Of a DNA stretch of 13,207 nucleotides, positions 7,180 to 13,207 are shown piece by piece. Source of the DNA: Pseudomonadota bacterium (GTDB taxonomy: Bacteria > Pseudomonadota > Alphaproteobacteria > Rhizobiales > Xanthobacteraceae). The stretch covers positions 1-13,207 of the forward strand of contig JAFAFP010000109.1 in NCBI GenBank assembly GCA_023423415.1, given 5' to 3'. Below the pieces are notes generated by a model, which saw only the letters and a program-made list of their open reading frames with translations, did not search any database and had not been told where the DNA came from. Numbering within the stretch: the first letter of the stretch is position 1; the number at the start of each line of letters is the position of its first letter. A program made the position numbers and the translations under genes.

Positions 7180-8310
7180 TCAGCGCCCCGACAACACCAA
7201 GTCGTCGCGATGCACGATCGCGGTGCGGCCGGATATGCCGAGGATGCTGACGATATCGGCCGACGACTGGCCGATGATCCTTGCGGCATCTTCGGCGTCA
7301 TAAGCAACCAGACCGCGCGCAATCTCGGCGCCATCCAGATCGCGGATGATGACCGCATCGCCGCGCTGGAAAGCGCCATCGCAGCGCTTCACACCAGCCG
7401 GCAGCAAGCTCGCGCCGCGTCGCAATGCCGCCACGGCCCCGGCATCGATATTCAGCGTGCCTTTCGATTCGAGCGCGCCGGCGATCCATTTCTTGCGTGC
7501 GGTGACGGGGTTGGCCGGCGTGAGAAACCACGTGCACGGTCCGCCGTCGATGATCGACCGCAACGGGTTCATCGTCTTGCCGGACGCGATCACCATATGC
7601 GTACCGGCATTGGTGGCGATCTTGCCGGCCTCGATCTTGGTCACCATGCCGCCGCGCGACAATTCCGAGCCCGATGCGCCGGCCATGGATTCGATTTCGG
7701 GCGTGATGCGTTCGACGACCGGGATCAGTTTGGCATCGGCTTTCTGATTCGGCGGCGCGTCGTAGAGCCCGTCGATATCCGACAGGAGCACCAGCAGGTC
7801 CGCGCTCACCATGGTCGCGACACGTGCGCCGAGCCGGTCGTTGTCGCCGTAGCGGATTTCGGTGGTTGCGACGGTGTCGTTCTCGTTGATCACGGGCACG
7901 CTCTTCCATTTGAGCAACCGGTCGATGGTCGAGCGTGCGTTGAGATAGCGGCGGCGTTCTTCGGTATCGCCGAGCGTGACAAGGATCTGTCCCGCCGTGA
8001 TGCCGTGGCCGGACAGCATCTCGGCCCAGATGCGCGCCAGCGCGATCTGGCCGACGGCCGCGGCAGCCTGCGAATCTTCAAGCTCCAGTGGCCCCTTCGG
8101 CAGTTTCAGCACCGAGCGCCCGAGCGCAATCGAGCCTGACGACACCACCAGCACATCGCGGCCATCCTTGTGCAGCGAGGCGATGTCCTCGCACAGCGCG
8201 CGCAGCCATTCCTCGCGCAGCTTGCCTGCGGCTGCATCGACGAGAAGCGACGAGCCGACCTTGACGACGATGCGGCGGAAATCGGTGAGGGCGGGTGTGG
8301 GGGAAGACAT
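7180..8310 (-). CDS. proB: Glutamate 5-kinase ProB
   Basis: Phosphorylates glutamate with ATP to gamma-glutamyl phosphate, the committed and proline-inhibited step of proline synthesis. From the ATG 8308-8310 the protein has 376 residues. The amino-acid-kinase domain shows VVKVGSS at 15-21, SSGSIALG at 57-64, VPVINENDT at 138-146, RYGDNDRL at 153-160 and SDIDGLYD at 177-184. A C-terminal PUA domain covers about 280-370 (GTLNIDAGAV at 284-293, LVAYDAEDA at 334-342). A longer frame extends to 8400, but it enters the repeat element and has no family similarity. Upstream, 172 bases separate it from obgE, most of it the repeat; the Shine-Dalgarno match is poor. The partner proA is not adjacent: the M15 dipeptidase gene lies between. 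Confidence 0.97.
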   Translation of the reverse strand: MSSPTPALTDFRRIVVKVGSSLLVDAAAGKLREEWLRALCEDIASLHKDGRDVLVVSSGSIALGRSVLKLPKGPLELEDSQAAAAVGQIALARIWAEMLSGHGITAGQILVTLGDTEERRRYLNARSTIDRLLKWKSVPVINENDTVATTEIRYGDNDRLGARVATMVSADLLVLLSDIDGLYDAPPNQKADAKLIPVVERITPEIESMAGASGSELSRGGMVTKIEAGKIATNAGTHMVIASGKTMNPLRSIIDGGPCTWFLTPANPVTARKKWIAGALESKGTLNIDAGAVAALRRGASLLPAGVKRCDGAFQRGDAVIIRDLDGAEIARGLVAYDAEDAARIIGQSSADIVSILGISGRTAIVHRDDLVLSGR

Positions 8311-8334
8311 TCGTGACCGTTTCGAGCTTCTTGC

Positions 8335-8456
8335 GTCATTGCCGGGCATAGTCGTCCAAAGGACGGCGTCGCTTCGCTCGCCTATGACCCGGCAATCCAT
8401 CCCAATGGAAGAACGTTTTTCTAGGGATGGATGCGCGGGTCAAGCCCGCGCATGAC
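8335..8456. repeat. Multi-hairpin intergenic repeat element (REP/MITE-like), complete copy
   Basis: About 122 bases bounded by GTCAT on the left and ATGAC on the right. Several inverted repeats follow each other. The outer pair ATTGCCGGGCATAG (8338-8351) and CTATGACCCGGCAAT (8382-8396) differ by one extra A. Inside it, GTCGTCC-AAA-GGACGGC (8351-8367) forms a hairpin with one G-T wobble. ATCCATCCC (8395-8403) pairs exactly with GGGATGGAT (8424-8432). ATGCGCGGG (8431-8439) pairs exactly with CCCGCGCAT (8445-8453) around a five-base loop. The first 30 or so bases recur at 13177-13207. The element has no open frame of its own and fills the obgE-proB gap. It resembles the dispersed palindromic intergenic repeats common in Bradyrhizobium relatives; the exact family name cannot be given from sequence alone. 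Confidence 0.8.
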
Positions 8457-8482
8457 AAAACAGGGAGCGGCGCTACGGTCAG

Positions 8483-9520
8483 TTACGGCTGCCAGGCCTC
8501 GACTTTGTCCGGTTTTGGCTCCTCGATCTGCCGGGCCTTGTCGATGACGTCGAGCAGCGCGCGCAGGACTTCCTTCACGCCCTGGCCGGACTGCGATGAC
8601 AGCACCAGCGGGGTTTTCTTCGCGGCCTTCTTCAGCGCCTTGATCTGCGCCTTGATCTCGTCCTCAGTCATCGCGTCGCATTTCGACAGCGCGACGATCT
8701 CCGGCTTGTCGGCCAGTCCTTCGCCATAGGCCTCAAGTTCGTGGCGCACGACGCGATAGGCTTCGGCGACATTCTCGCTGGTGCCGTCGACCAGATGCAG
8801 CACCACGCGGCAGCGCTCGATGTGGCCGAGGAAGCGGTCGCCGAGGCCGACGCCTTCATGCGCGCCTTCGATCAGCCCGGGCAGATCGGCCATCACGAAT
8901 TCGCGGTTATCGACGGCGAACACGCCGAGCTGCGGGTGCAGGGTGGTGAAGGGGTAGTCGGCGATCTTCGGCTTGGCGGCGCTGACGGTCGCAAGAAACG
9001 TCGATTTGCCGGCATTCGGCAGGCCGACGAGGCCGGCATCGGCGATCAGTTTCAGGCGCAGCCGGATCGTCATCTCGACCGCGGGCTGGCCCGGATTGGC
9101 GTGGCGCGGCGCGCGATTGGTCGAGGACTTGAAGTAGGCATTGCCGAAGCCGCCATTGCCGCCGCGCGCCAGCACGATCTCTTCCCCGAGCTTGTCGAGA
9201 TCGGCCAGCAGGGTTTCGCCATCCTCTTCGTAGATCTGGGTGCCGACCGGCACTTTCAGGATCAGGTCCTTGCCGTTGGCGCCGTGGCGGTCCTTGCCCA
9301 TGCCGTTGCCGCCGCGCTCCGCCTTGTGGTGCTGCAGGTATCGGTAATCGATCAGGGTGTTCAGGCCTTCCACAGCGCGCACGATCACGTCGCCGCCGCG
9401 GCCGCCGTCGCCGCCGTTCGGACCGCCGAATTCGATGAATTTTTCACGCCGGAATGACACGCAACCGTTACCGCCTGCGCCGGACTGGATGTAGATTTTG
9501 GCTTCGTCGAGGAATTTCAT
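8483..9520 (-). CDS. obgE: Obg family GTPase CgtA/ObgE
   Basis: An essential GTPase that works in 50S ribosome assembly and binds (p)ppGpp in the stress response. It has 345 residues. The glycine-rich Obg fold covers about 1-159 (GAGGNGCVSFRREKF at 14-28, GGPNGGDGGRGG at 32-43, RGGNGGFGN at 119-127). The G domain follows with P-loop GLPNAGKS at 166-173, switch I FTTLHP at 191-196, DLPGLIEGA at 212-220, SKCD at 279-282 (G4, in place of NKxD) and SSQSGQG at 308-314 (G5). A short acidic/basic tail ends it, and there is no C-terminal OCT domain, which is usual for Gram-negative homologues. The ATG at 9518-9520 has no Shine-Dalgarno sequence. obgE usually follows rplU-rpmA; here the upstream neighbour is instead a divergent exported-protein operon. 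Confidence 0.98.
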   Translation of the reverse strand: MKFLDEAKIYIQSGAGGNGCVSFRREKFIEFGGPNGGDGGRGGDVIVRAVEGLNTLIDYRYLQHHKAERGGNGMGKDRHGANGKDLILKVPVGTQIYEEDGETLLADLDKLGEEIVLARGGNGGFGNAYFKSSTNRAPRHANPGQPAVEMTIRLRLKLIADAGLVGLPNAGKSTFLATVSAAKPKIADYPFTTLHPQLGVFAVDNREFVMADLPGLIEGAHEGVGLGDRFLGHIERCRVVLHLVDGTSENVAEAYRVVRHELEAYGEGLADKPEIVALSKCDAMTEDEIKAQIKALKKAAKKTPLVLSSQSGQGVKEVLRALLDVIDKARQIEEPKPDKVEAWQP

Positions 9521-9527
9521 GGGGTTC

Positions 9528-9556
9528 TATATAGAGCAGGCGGCCTAACACTTCAC
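9528..9556 (-). promoter_or_regulatory. Possible sigma-70-type promoter for obgE
   Basis: On the minus strand GTGAAG (9556-9551) and TATATA (9533-9528) are 17 bases apart; they match three and four of six consensus positions. The -10 lies only seven bases before the obgE ATG, so a start from it would give a leaderless or nearly leaderless message, which fits the missing ribosome-binding site. The 80-base gap 9521-9600 must also hold the start of the divergent plus-strand operon, for which no clear boxes were found. This is a weak prediction. Confidence 0.35.
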
Positions 9557-9600
9557 CCGCTGATCATTCGCTGCTAGGACCCGGACTGGATATTTTGGCG

Positions 9601-9996
9601 ATGGCAGGTCTCTTCACACACGCGCGGTTCCGGGCGGCGATCGGTCTGATCGCGGCTTACGCCATTGCGTTGCAGACCCTGTTCGCGGCTTTCGCGCCGT
9701 TGCCGGCCAATGCCCATGGTGCAGATTTCGGCCAGTTGTCGGTCATCTGCTTCGGCAGTAGCGGCAATACCATGCCGTCCGGAGATGGTGAGACACCATC
9801 CCAGCCGTCCGGCAAATTGCATTGCGTGCTTTGCGGCTCGCTGCTGGCCAGCGCCGCGCTGACCCCCGACCTGGTCGTTGTTCCGATACGGCTGGATACG
9901 ACGTCCGCCGTTGAACTTTTTTCTCCCAACGAGACATCAACGACCGAAGCGCCGGCCCGGGCCGGACCTGCGCGCGCTCCTCCGCTGACCGTGTGA
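9601..9996 (+). CDS. DUF2946-like small exported cysteine protein, first gene of the copper-type operon
   Basis: A 131-residue protein of unknown biochemical role. It has an N-terminal hydrophobic segment at about 12-33 followed by PLPANAHG, which looks like a signal peptide cut after ANA (38) so that mature protein would start His39-Gly. Candidate metal or redox residues are Cys50 in VICFG and the cluster His74-Cys75-x-x-Cys78 in LHCVLCGS. The C-terminus ends ARAPPLTV, a tail I associate with DUF2946 proteins. The HCxxC centre and the setting beside a TonB receptor and a PCuAC protein suggest handling of copper, or less likely haem. It holds the position of pcuA in the Bradyrhizobium pcuABCDE operon, but I cannot show homology. 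An in-frame TTG two codons upstream is an alternative start; no good ribosome-binding site is seen. Family call from pattern, moderately sure. Confidence 0.7.
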   Translation: MAGLFTHARFRAAIGLIAAYAIALQTLFAAFAPLPANAHGADFGQLSVICFGSSGNTMPSGDGETPSQPSGKLHCVLCGSLLASAALTPDLVVVPIRLDTTSAVELFSPNETSTTEAPARAGPARAPPLTV

Positions 9997-10001
9997 TCCG
10001 C

Positions 10002-10021
10002 CGCGGCCGTTTGCGGCCGCG
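10002..10021 (+). other. GC-rich stem-loop between the DUF2946-like gene and the TonB receptor gene
   Basis: CGCGGCCG (10002-10009) pairs perfectly with CGGCCGCG (10014-10021) around a four-base TTTG loop, five bases after the upstream stop and 26 before the next ATG. No T run follows, so it is not a standard terminator. It may protect or process the mRNA, or set different expression of the small protein and the receptor. Confidence 0.6.
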
Positions 10022-10047
10022 ATCTCACATCGTCATCGGAGCATGCA

Positions 10048-12156
10048 ATGTCTTGTCTTTTGCGCGCGTCATGCGCGCTGTCGGCCATCGTGATGGTTCT
10101 GCCATCGCTTGCGGCCGCGCAAACCGCACTTCCAACCATCACTGTTTCGTCGTCCGATTCGTCGAATGGGCCGGACGCCCCGCCATCGGCCGCGGCTCCA
10201 GAACGGAGCCTGACCATTCCGACCGTCTCGGAAGCCCGCAAGGAGATCCAGCAGACGCCTGGCGCGGTCGCGATCGTCACCTCTGAAGAGTTGAGGGATC
10301 GCAACACCTCCACTGTGAAAGACATGTTCGAGTTCGTTCCGGGCGTCTGGGCGCAGCCCAAATGGGGCGAGGACGCGCGTCTCTCGATCCGCGGGTCAGG
10401 CCTGTCGCGCAACTTCCACGGTCGCGGCATCCAGCTTTACATGGACGGTATCCCGATCAACACGGCGGACGGCTATTTCGATCTGCAGGAGATCGATCCG
10501 ACCGCGTACCGCTATACCGAGGTGTTCCGCGGCGCCAATGCGCTGCGCTTCGGCGCCAATTCGCTCGGCGGCGCGATCAACTTCGTCGTACCAAGCGGTC
10601 GCGATGCCAGCCCGCTGGCCGCAAGCCAGGATATCGGCAGCTTTGGCTATCGCCGCATCCAGTCGAGTTCGGGCGCAGTCTACGGACCGTTCGATTATTT
10701 CGTTACCGGCTCCTACCAGGTGCAGGACGGCTTCCGCGAGCACAGCAACGGAGAACTGGCGCGCGGCTCGGGAAATTTCGGCTACCGGATTTCGCCGAAT
10801 GTCGAGACGCGTTTCTATTTCAACGCCAACAATATCGAGCAGCGCATTCCCGGCTCGGTGACAAAGGCGAGTGCACTGAACTCGCCACGCACGGCCGCAC
10901 TGGCCAACGTCCTCAACGATTGGCAGCGCAACATCAATTCCAACCGCGTTGCCAACAAGACGACGATCCGGCTGGATAATACGACCTTCGAGGTCGGTGC
11001 CTTCAGCACCAATCGCCACCTGATGCATCCGATCTTCCAGTGGCTTGATTACGATTATCAGGACTATGGCGGTTTCGGCCGTATGGTCGATGACCGCTCC
11101 ATCCTCGGCTTCCGAAATCGTCTCGTGGCCGGCGTCAATATCCTCAATGGCGAGATCGACAACCAGCAATATGCGAACGGTCCGATGGCGACAAAGGGGT
11201 CGCTGCTCTCGTCGTCGCTGGACAAGTCAAAGAACACGTCGGCTTATCTCGAGAATTCGTTCTATTTTCTGCCGACTGTTGCTGCCGTTGCCGGCACGCA
11301 ATTCCTGAATGCTTCGCGTCAGCGTATCGATCGCTTTCTGTCGAACGGCGATCAGTCGGGGCAGACCGATTTCAATCTGTGGAGTCCGAAATTCGGCTTG
11401 CTGTGGGACATCGATCCGACGGCGCAGGTCTTCGCCAATGTCTCGCGCAGCGCCGAGGTGCCGAGCTTTGGCGAAAGCGCGATGGGTCCGGGCATTCCGA
11501 CCATCCCGTTCACCGACATCAAGGCGCAGCGCGCGACAACCTATGAAATCGGCACGCGCGGGCGTCGTCCCGATCTGACGTGGGACATTGCTCTTTATCG
11601 CGCCGAAATCCGCAATGAACTGCAGTGCCTCTACAGCGCTTTCGGCAATTGCAATGTTACCAACGCCGACCGCACGGTGCATCAAGGCGTGGAAGTCGGT
11701 GTCGGGGCAACGGTCCTCAAGTCGATGTTCGTCAACGGTGATAATCCCGACAAGCTCTGGCTGCAGGTCGCCTACACCTATAACGACTTTTTCTTCGACA
11801 ACGATCCGCTCTATGGCAACAACGAGCTCCCCGGCGCACCGCCGCATTATCTGCGTGCTGAGCTCGTCTACAAGCACCCGTCCGGCATCTTCTTTGGTCC
11901 GAATATCGAATGGGTGCCGCAGGGCTATTTCGTCGATAGCGCCAATACGCTTTCGACTGACCCTTACGCGATTTGGGGTCTGAGGGCTGGCTACGACAAG
12001 GGCGAGCGCTTCTCGTTCTATGTCGAAGGACGAAATCTCTCGAACAAAGCCTACATCGCGAGCGCGAGCATCATCAATGTCGCCAATCCGATGCTTCCCC
12101 TGTTCGAACCCGGTACTGGCCGCGCGGTCTATGCCGGACTGAAATTCAAATGGTAA
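10048..12156 (+). CDS. TonB-dependent outer-membrane receptor, probably copper-related (PcuB-like by context)
   Basis: A gated outer-membrane channel powered by the TonB-ExbBD complex, 702 residues. A signal peptide is cut near AAA-Q (24-25), and a likely TonB box ITVSS lies at 31-35, followed by a Ser/Pro-rich linker. The plug domain runs over about 67-185 (QQTPGAVAIVTSEEL, FVPGVWAQPKWGEDARLSIRG, then FRGANALRFGANSLGGAINFV). The remainder is the beta-barrel with alternating aromatic strands, ending in YAGLKFKW with a terminal aromatic residue. Two close cysteines, 527 and 535, probably sit in one extracellular loop. The general type is FecA/siderophore-receptor-like. The substrate cannot be read from sequence: copper is inferred from the downstream YcnI-PCuAC protein and the likeness to B. 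japonicum PcuB. A GGAG ribosome-binding site lies about eight bases before the ATG. The next gene starts 17 bases after the stop. Confidence 0.93.
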   Translation: MSCLLRASCALSAIVMVLPSLAAAQTALPTITVSSSDSSNGPDAPPSAAAPERSLTIPTVSEARKEIQQTPGAVAIVTSEELRDRNTSTVKDMFEFVPGVWAQPKWGEDARLSIRGSGLSRNFHGRGIQLYMDGIPINTADGYFDLQEIDPTAYRYTEVFRGANALRFGANSLGGAINFVVPSGRDASPLAASQDIGSFGYRRIQSSSGAVYGPFDYFVTGSYQVQDGFREHSNGELARGSGNFGYRISPNVETRFYFNANNIEQRIPGSVTKASALNSPRTAALANVLNDWQRNINSNRVANKTTIRLDNTTFEVGAFSTNRHLMHPIFQWLDYDYQDYGGFGRMVDDRSILGFRNRLVAGVNILNGEIDNQQYANGPMATKGSLLSSSLDKSKNTSAYLENSFYFLPTVAAVAGTQFLNASRQRIDRFLSNGDQSGQTDFNLWSPKFGLLWDIDPTAQVFANVSRSAEVPSFGESAMGPGIPTIPFTDIKAQRATTYEIGTRGRRPDLTWDIALYRAEIRNELQCLYSAFGNCNVTNADRTVHQGVEVGVGATVLKSMFVNGDNPDKLWLQVAYTYNDFFFDNDPLYGNNELPGAPPHYLRAELVYKHPSGIFFGPNIEWVPQGYFVDSANTLSTDPYAIWGLRAGYDKGERFSFYVEGRNLSNKAYIASASIINVANPMLPLFEPGTGRAVYAGLKFKW

Positions 12157-12173
12157 TGTAGGAGCACACAAGG

Positions 12174-13175
12174 ATGATCACGATGACCAGGATTGCAGCC
12201 ACGACCACGACATTCACGTCGATGCTGCTCGCATGCGGTGTCGCTTTCGCGCACGTCACGCTGGAAACACGCGAAGCGCGGGCCGGCGCCGGCTACAAGG
12301 CGGTGTTGAAGGTGCCGCATGGTTGCGACGGCAGCGCCACATTGAAAGTGCGCGCACAGATTCCCGAAGGCGTCATTGCGGTGAAGCCGATGATGAAGCC
12401 GGGCTGGCAAATTGAAACGGTGAAGGGCGTCTACGGCCGCTCCTATCCTTACTATCATGGTCAGCAATTGAGCGAAGGCGTGAAGGAGATCGTCTGGAGC
12501 GGTGGCAAGCTGCCGGACGATTTTTACGACGAGTTCGTCTTTGCGAGTTTCCTCGCTGGCGAGTTGCCCGAAGGCCGTCTGTATTTTCCGGTGACGCAGG
12601 AATGCGAGAAGGGCGAGGCGCGCTGGACTGAGGTTCCGGCGCAGGGTCAGGATGCGCATGCGCTGAAGTTCCCCGCGCCGGCACTCGTCATTCTCGCGCA
12701 GCATGCGGGACATGGCGCGGACGCTGCTGTGTCATCTGCCGCCAAGGTCTACAAGGCCGGTTCGCTCACGATCGAAGCGCCGTGGTCGCGTGCGACGCCG
12801 GGCGGGGCGAAGGTCGCCGGCGGCTTCATGAAGATCACCAACAACGGCAAGGAGGCCGATCGTTTGGTTGGCGGCTCCGTGCCGTTCGCCGGACGCTTCG
12901 AAATTCACGAAATGGCGGTAGATGGCGGCGTGATGAAGATGCGCGAATTGCCGAAGGGCGTCGAGATCAAGCCGGGTGAAACCGTGGAACTCAAGCCGGG
13001 CGGCTATCACATCATGTTCATGGATCTGAAGTCGGGCCTCAAGCAGGGGCAGACGGTGAAGGGCACGCTGGTGTTCGAGAAAGCCGGCAAGGTCGATGTT
13101 GAGTATCGCGTCGGCCCGATCGGCGGCGGAGCACCGTCAGGCGGCGCATCGGGCGGCGGTCATTCGCACCACTAA
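12174..13175 (+). CDS. Fused YcnI-like (DUF1775) and PCuAC periplasmic copper chaperone
   Basis: A 333-residue exported protein with two copper-chaperone domains. The signal peptide is cut after AFA (26), leaving His27 as the mature N-terminus (HVTLET). This is the hallmark of YcnI/DUF1775 proteins, which bind copper through the N-terminal histidine. The first domain spans about 27-165, with Cys51 and Cys144 as a possible disulfide. A linker holding HAGHG (177-181) leads to a PCuAC/DUF461 domain at about 195-312. Its copper motif is complete: His245, Met256, His279 and Met281 (H-x10-M-x22-H-x-M). A Gly/Ser-rich tail ends GGGHSHH, a possible extra metal site. The PCuAC family delivers Cu(I) to the CuA site and related centres of cytochrome oxidase. 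A TAGGAG site nine bases upstream supports this ATG; an in-frame ATG at 12183 is an alternative. It is probably the last gene of the operon, as a repeat element begins directly after the stop. Confidence 0.92.
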   Translation: MITMTRIAATTTTFTSMLLACGVAFAHVTLETREARAGAGYKAVLKVPHGCDGSATLKVRAQIPEGVIAVKPMMKPGWQIETVKGVYGRSYPYYHGQQLSEGVKEIVWSGGKLPDDFYDEFVFASFLAGELPEGRLYFPVTQECEKGEARWTEVPAQGQDAHALKFPAPALVILAQHAGHGADAAVSSAAKVYKAGSLTIEAPWSRATPGGAKVAGGFMKITNNGKEADRLVGGSVPFAGRFEIHEMAVDGGVMKMRELPKGVEIKPGETVELKPGGYHIMFMDLKSGLKQGQTVKGTLVFEKAGKVDVEYRVGPIGGGAPSGGASGGGHSHH

Positions 13176-13176
13176 G

Positions 13177-13207
13177 GTCATTGCCGGGCATAGCCGTCAA
13201 AGACGGC
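13177..13207. repeat. Second copy of the multi-hairpin intergenic repeat, cut by the window edge
   Basis: Two bases after the YcnI-PCuAC stop, GTCATTGCCGGGCATAG begins and is followed by the hairpin GCCGTC-AAA-GACGGC. It matches the left end of the element at 8335 except for a T/C change and one base pair missing from the hairpin stem, one base lost on each side. The rest lies beyond the window. Confidence 0.8.

Noticed and set aside
7210..8139. Plus-strand open frame of 309 codons opposite proB
   Set aside because: The ProB motifs are intact on the minus strand and the plus frame shows no domain.
8311..8400. Longer proB start at 8400
   Set aside because: The extension is encoded by the repeat element and lacks any kinase-family sequence.
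8335..8456. CRISPR array or tRNA in the structured obgE-proB gap
   Set aside because: The inverted repeats differ from each other and have no regular spacing, and no cloverleaf or anticodon arm can be drawn.
11227..12171. Minus-strand open frame of 314 codons opposite the TonB receptor
   Set aside because: It is antisense to the beta-barrel, whose alternating strands and terminal aromatic residue are convincing.

Overview
The window looks like chromosomal DNA of an alphaproteobacterium of the order Hyphomicrobiales, most like the Bradyrhizobium / Rhodopseudomonas / Afipia / Pseudolabrys side of the order. The reasons are the high G+C content, the gene order obgE-proB-proA-nadD-rsfS-rlmH-envC-ctpA-divergent polysaccharide deacetylase, and a dispersed intergenic repeat of a style common in those genomes. 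This placement is inferred from gene content, not from a database search.

Positions 1-9520 are mostly a conserved housekeeping block on the minus strand. Read in the direction of transcription it runs: obgE (ribosome-assembly GTPase), proB and proA (first two steps of proline synthesis), nadD (NAD synthesis), rsfS (ribosome silencing), rlmH (23S rRNA methylation), envC (amidase activator) and ctpA (S41 protease). A clear intrinsic terminator follows ctpA. The first 125 codons of a divergent polysaccharide deacetylase then run off the left edge. From proA to ctpA the genes are closely spaced (gaps of 13 to 63 bases, and one 4-base overlap), so this stretch is probably one transcript.

Two things break the block. 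A plus-strand gene for a secreted VanX/DdpX-like D-Ala-D-Ala dipeptidase (6475-7164) sits between proB and proA. A multi-hairpin repeat of about 122 bp (8335-8456) sits between obgE and proB. A second copy of the repeat begins at 13177 and is cut by the right edge.

Positions 9601-13175 hold a plus-strand operon of three exported proteins: a small DUF2946-like cysteine protein, a TonB-dependent outer-membrane receptor, and a 333-residue protein joining a YcnI-like (DUF1775) domain to a complete PCuAC copper-chaperone domain with a His-rich tail. The set resembles the copper-starvation pcuABCDE operon of Bradyrhizobium japonicum, but here the YcnI and PCuAC functions are on one polypeptide. A plausible role is copper capture at the outer membrane and handover in the periplasm, for example to cytochrome oxidase assembly. 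No RNA genes, CRISPR arrays, transposases or prophage genes were seen. The most interesting items are the fused copper chaperone operon and the structured repeat with an apparent compensatory change between its two copies.
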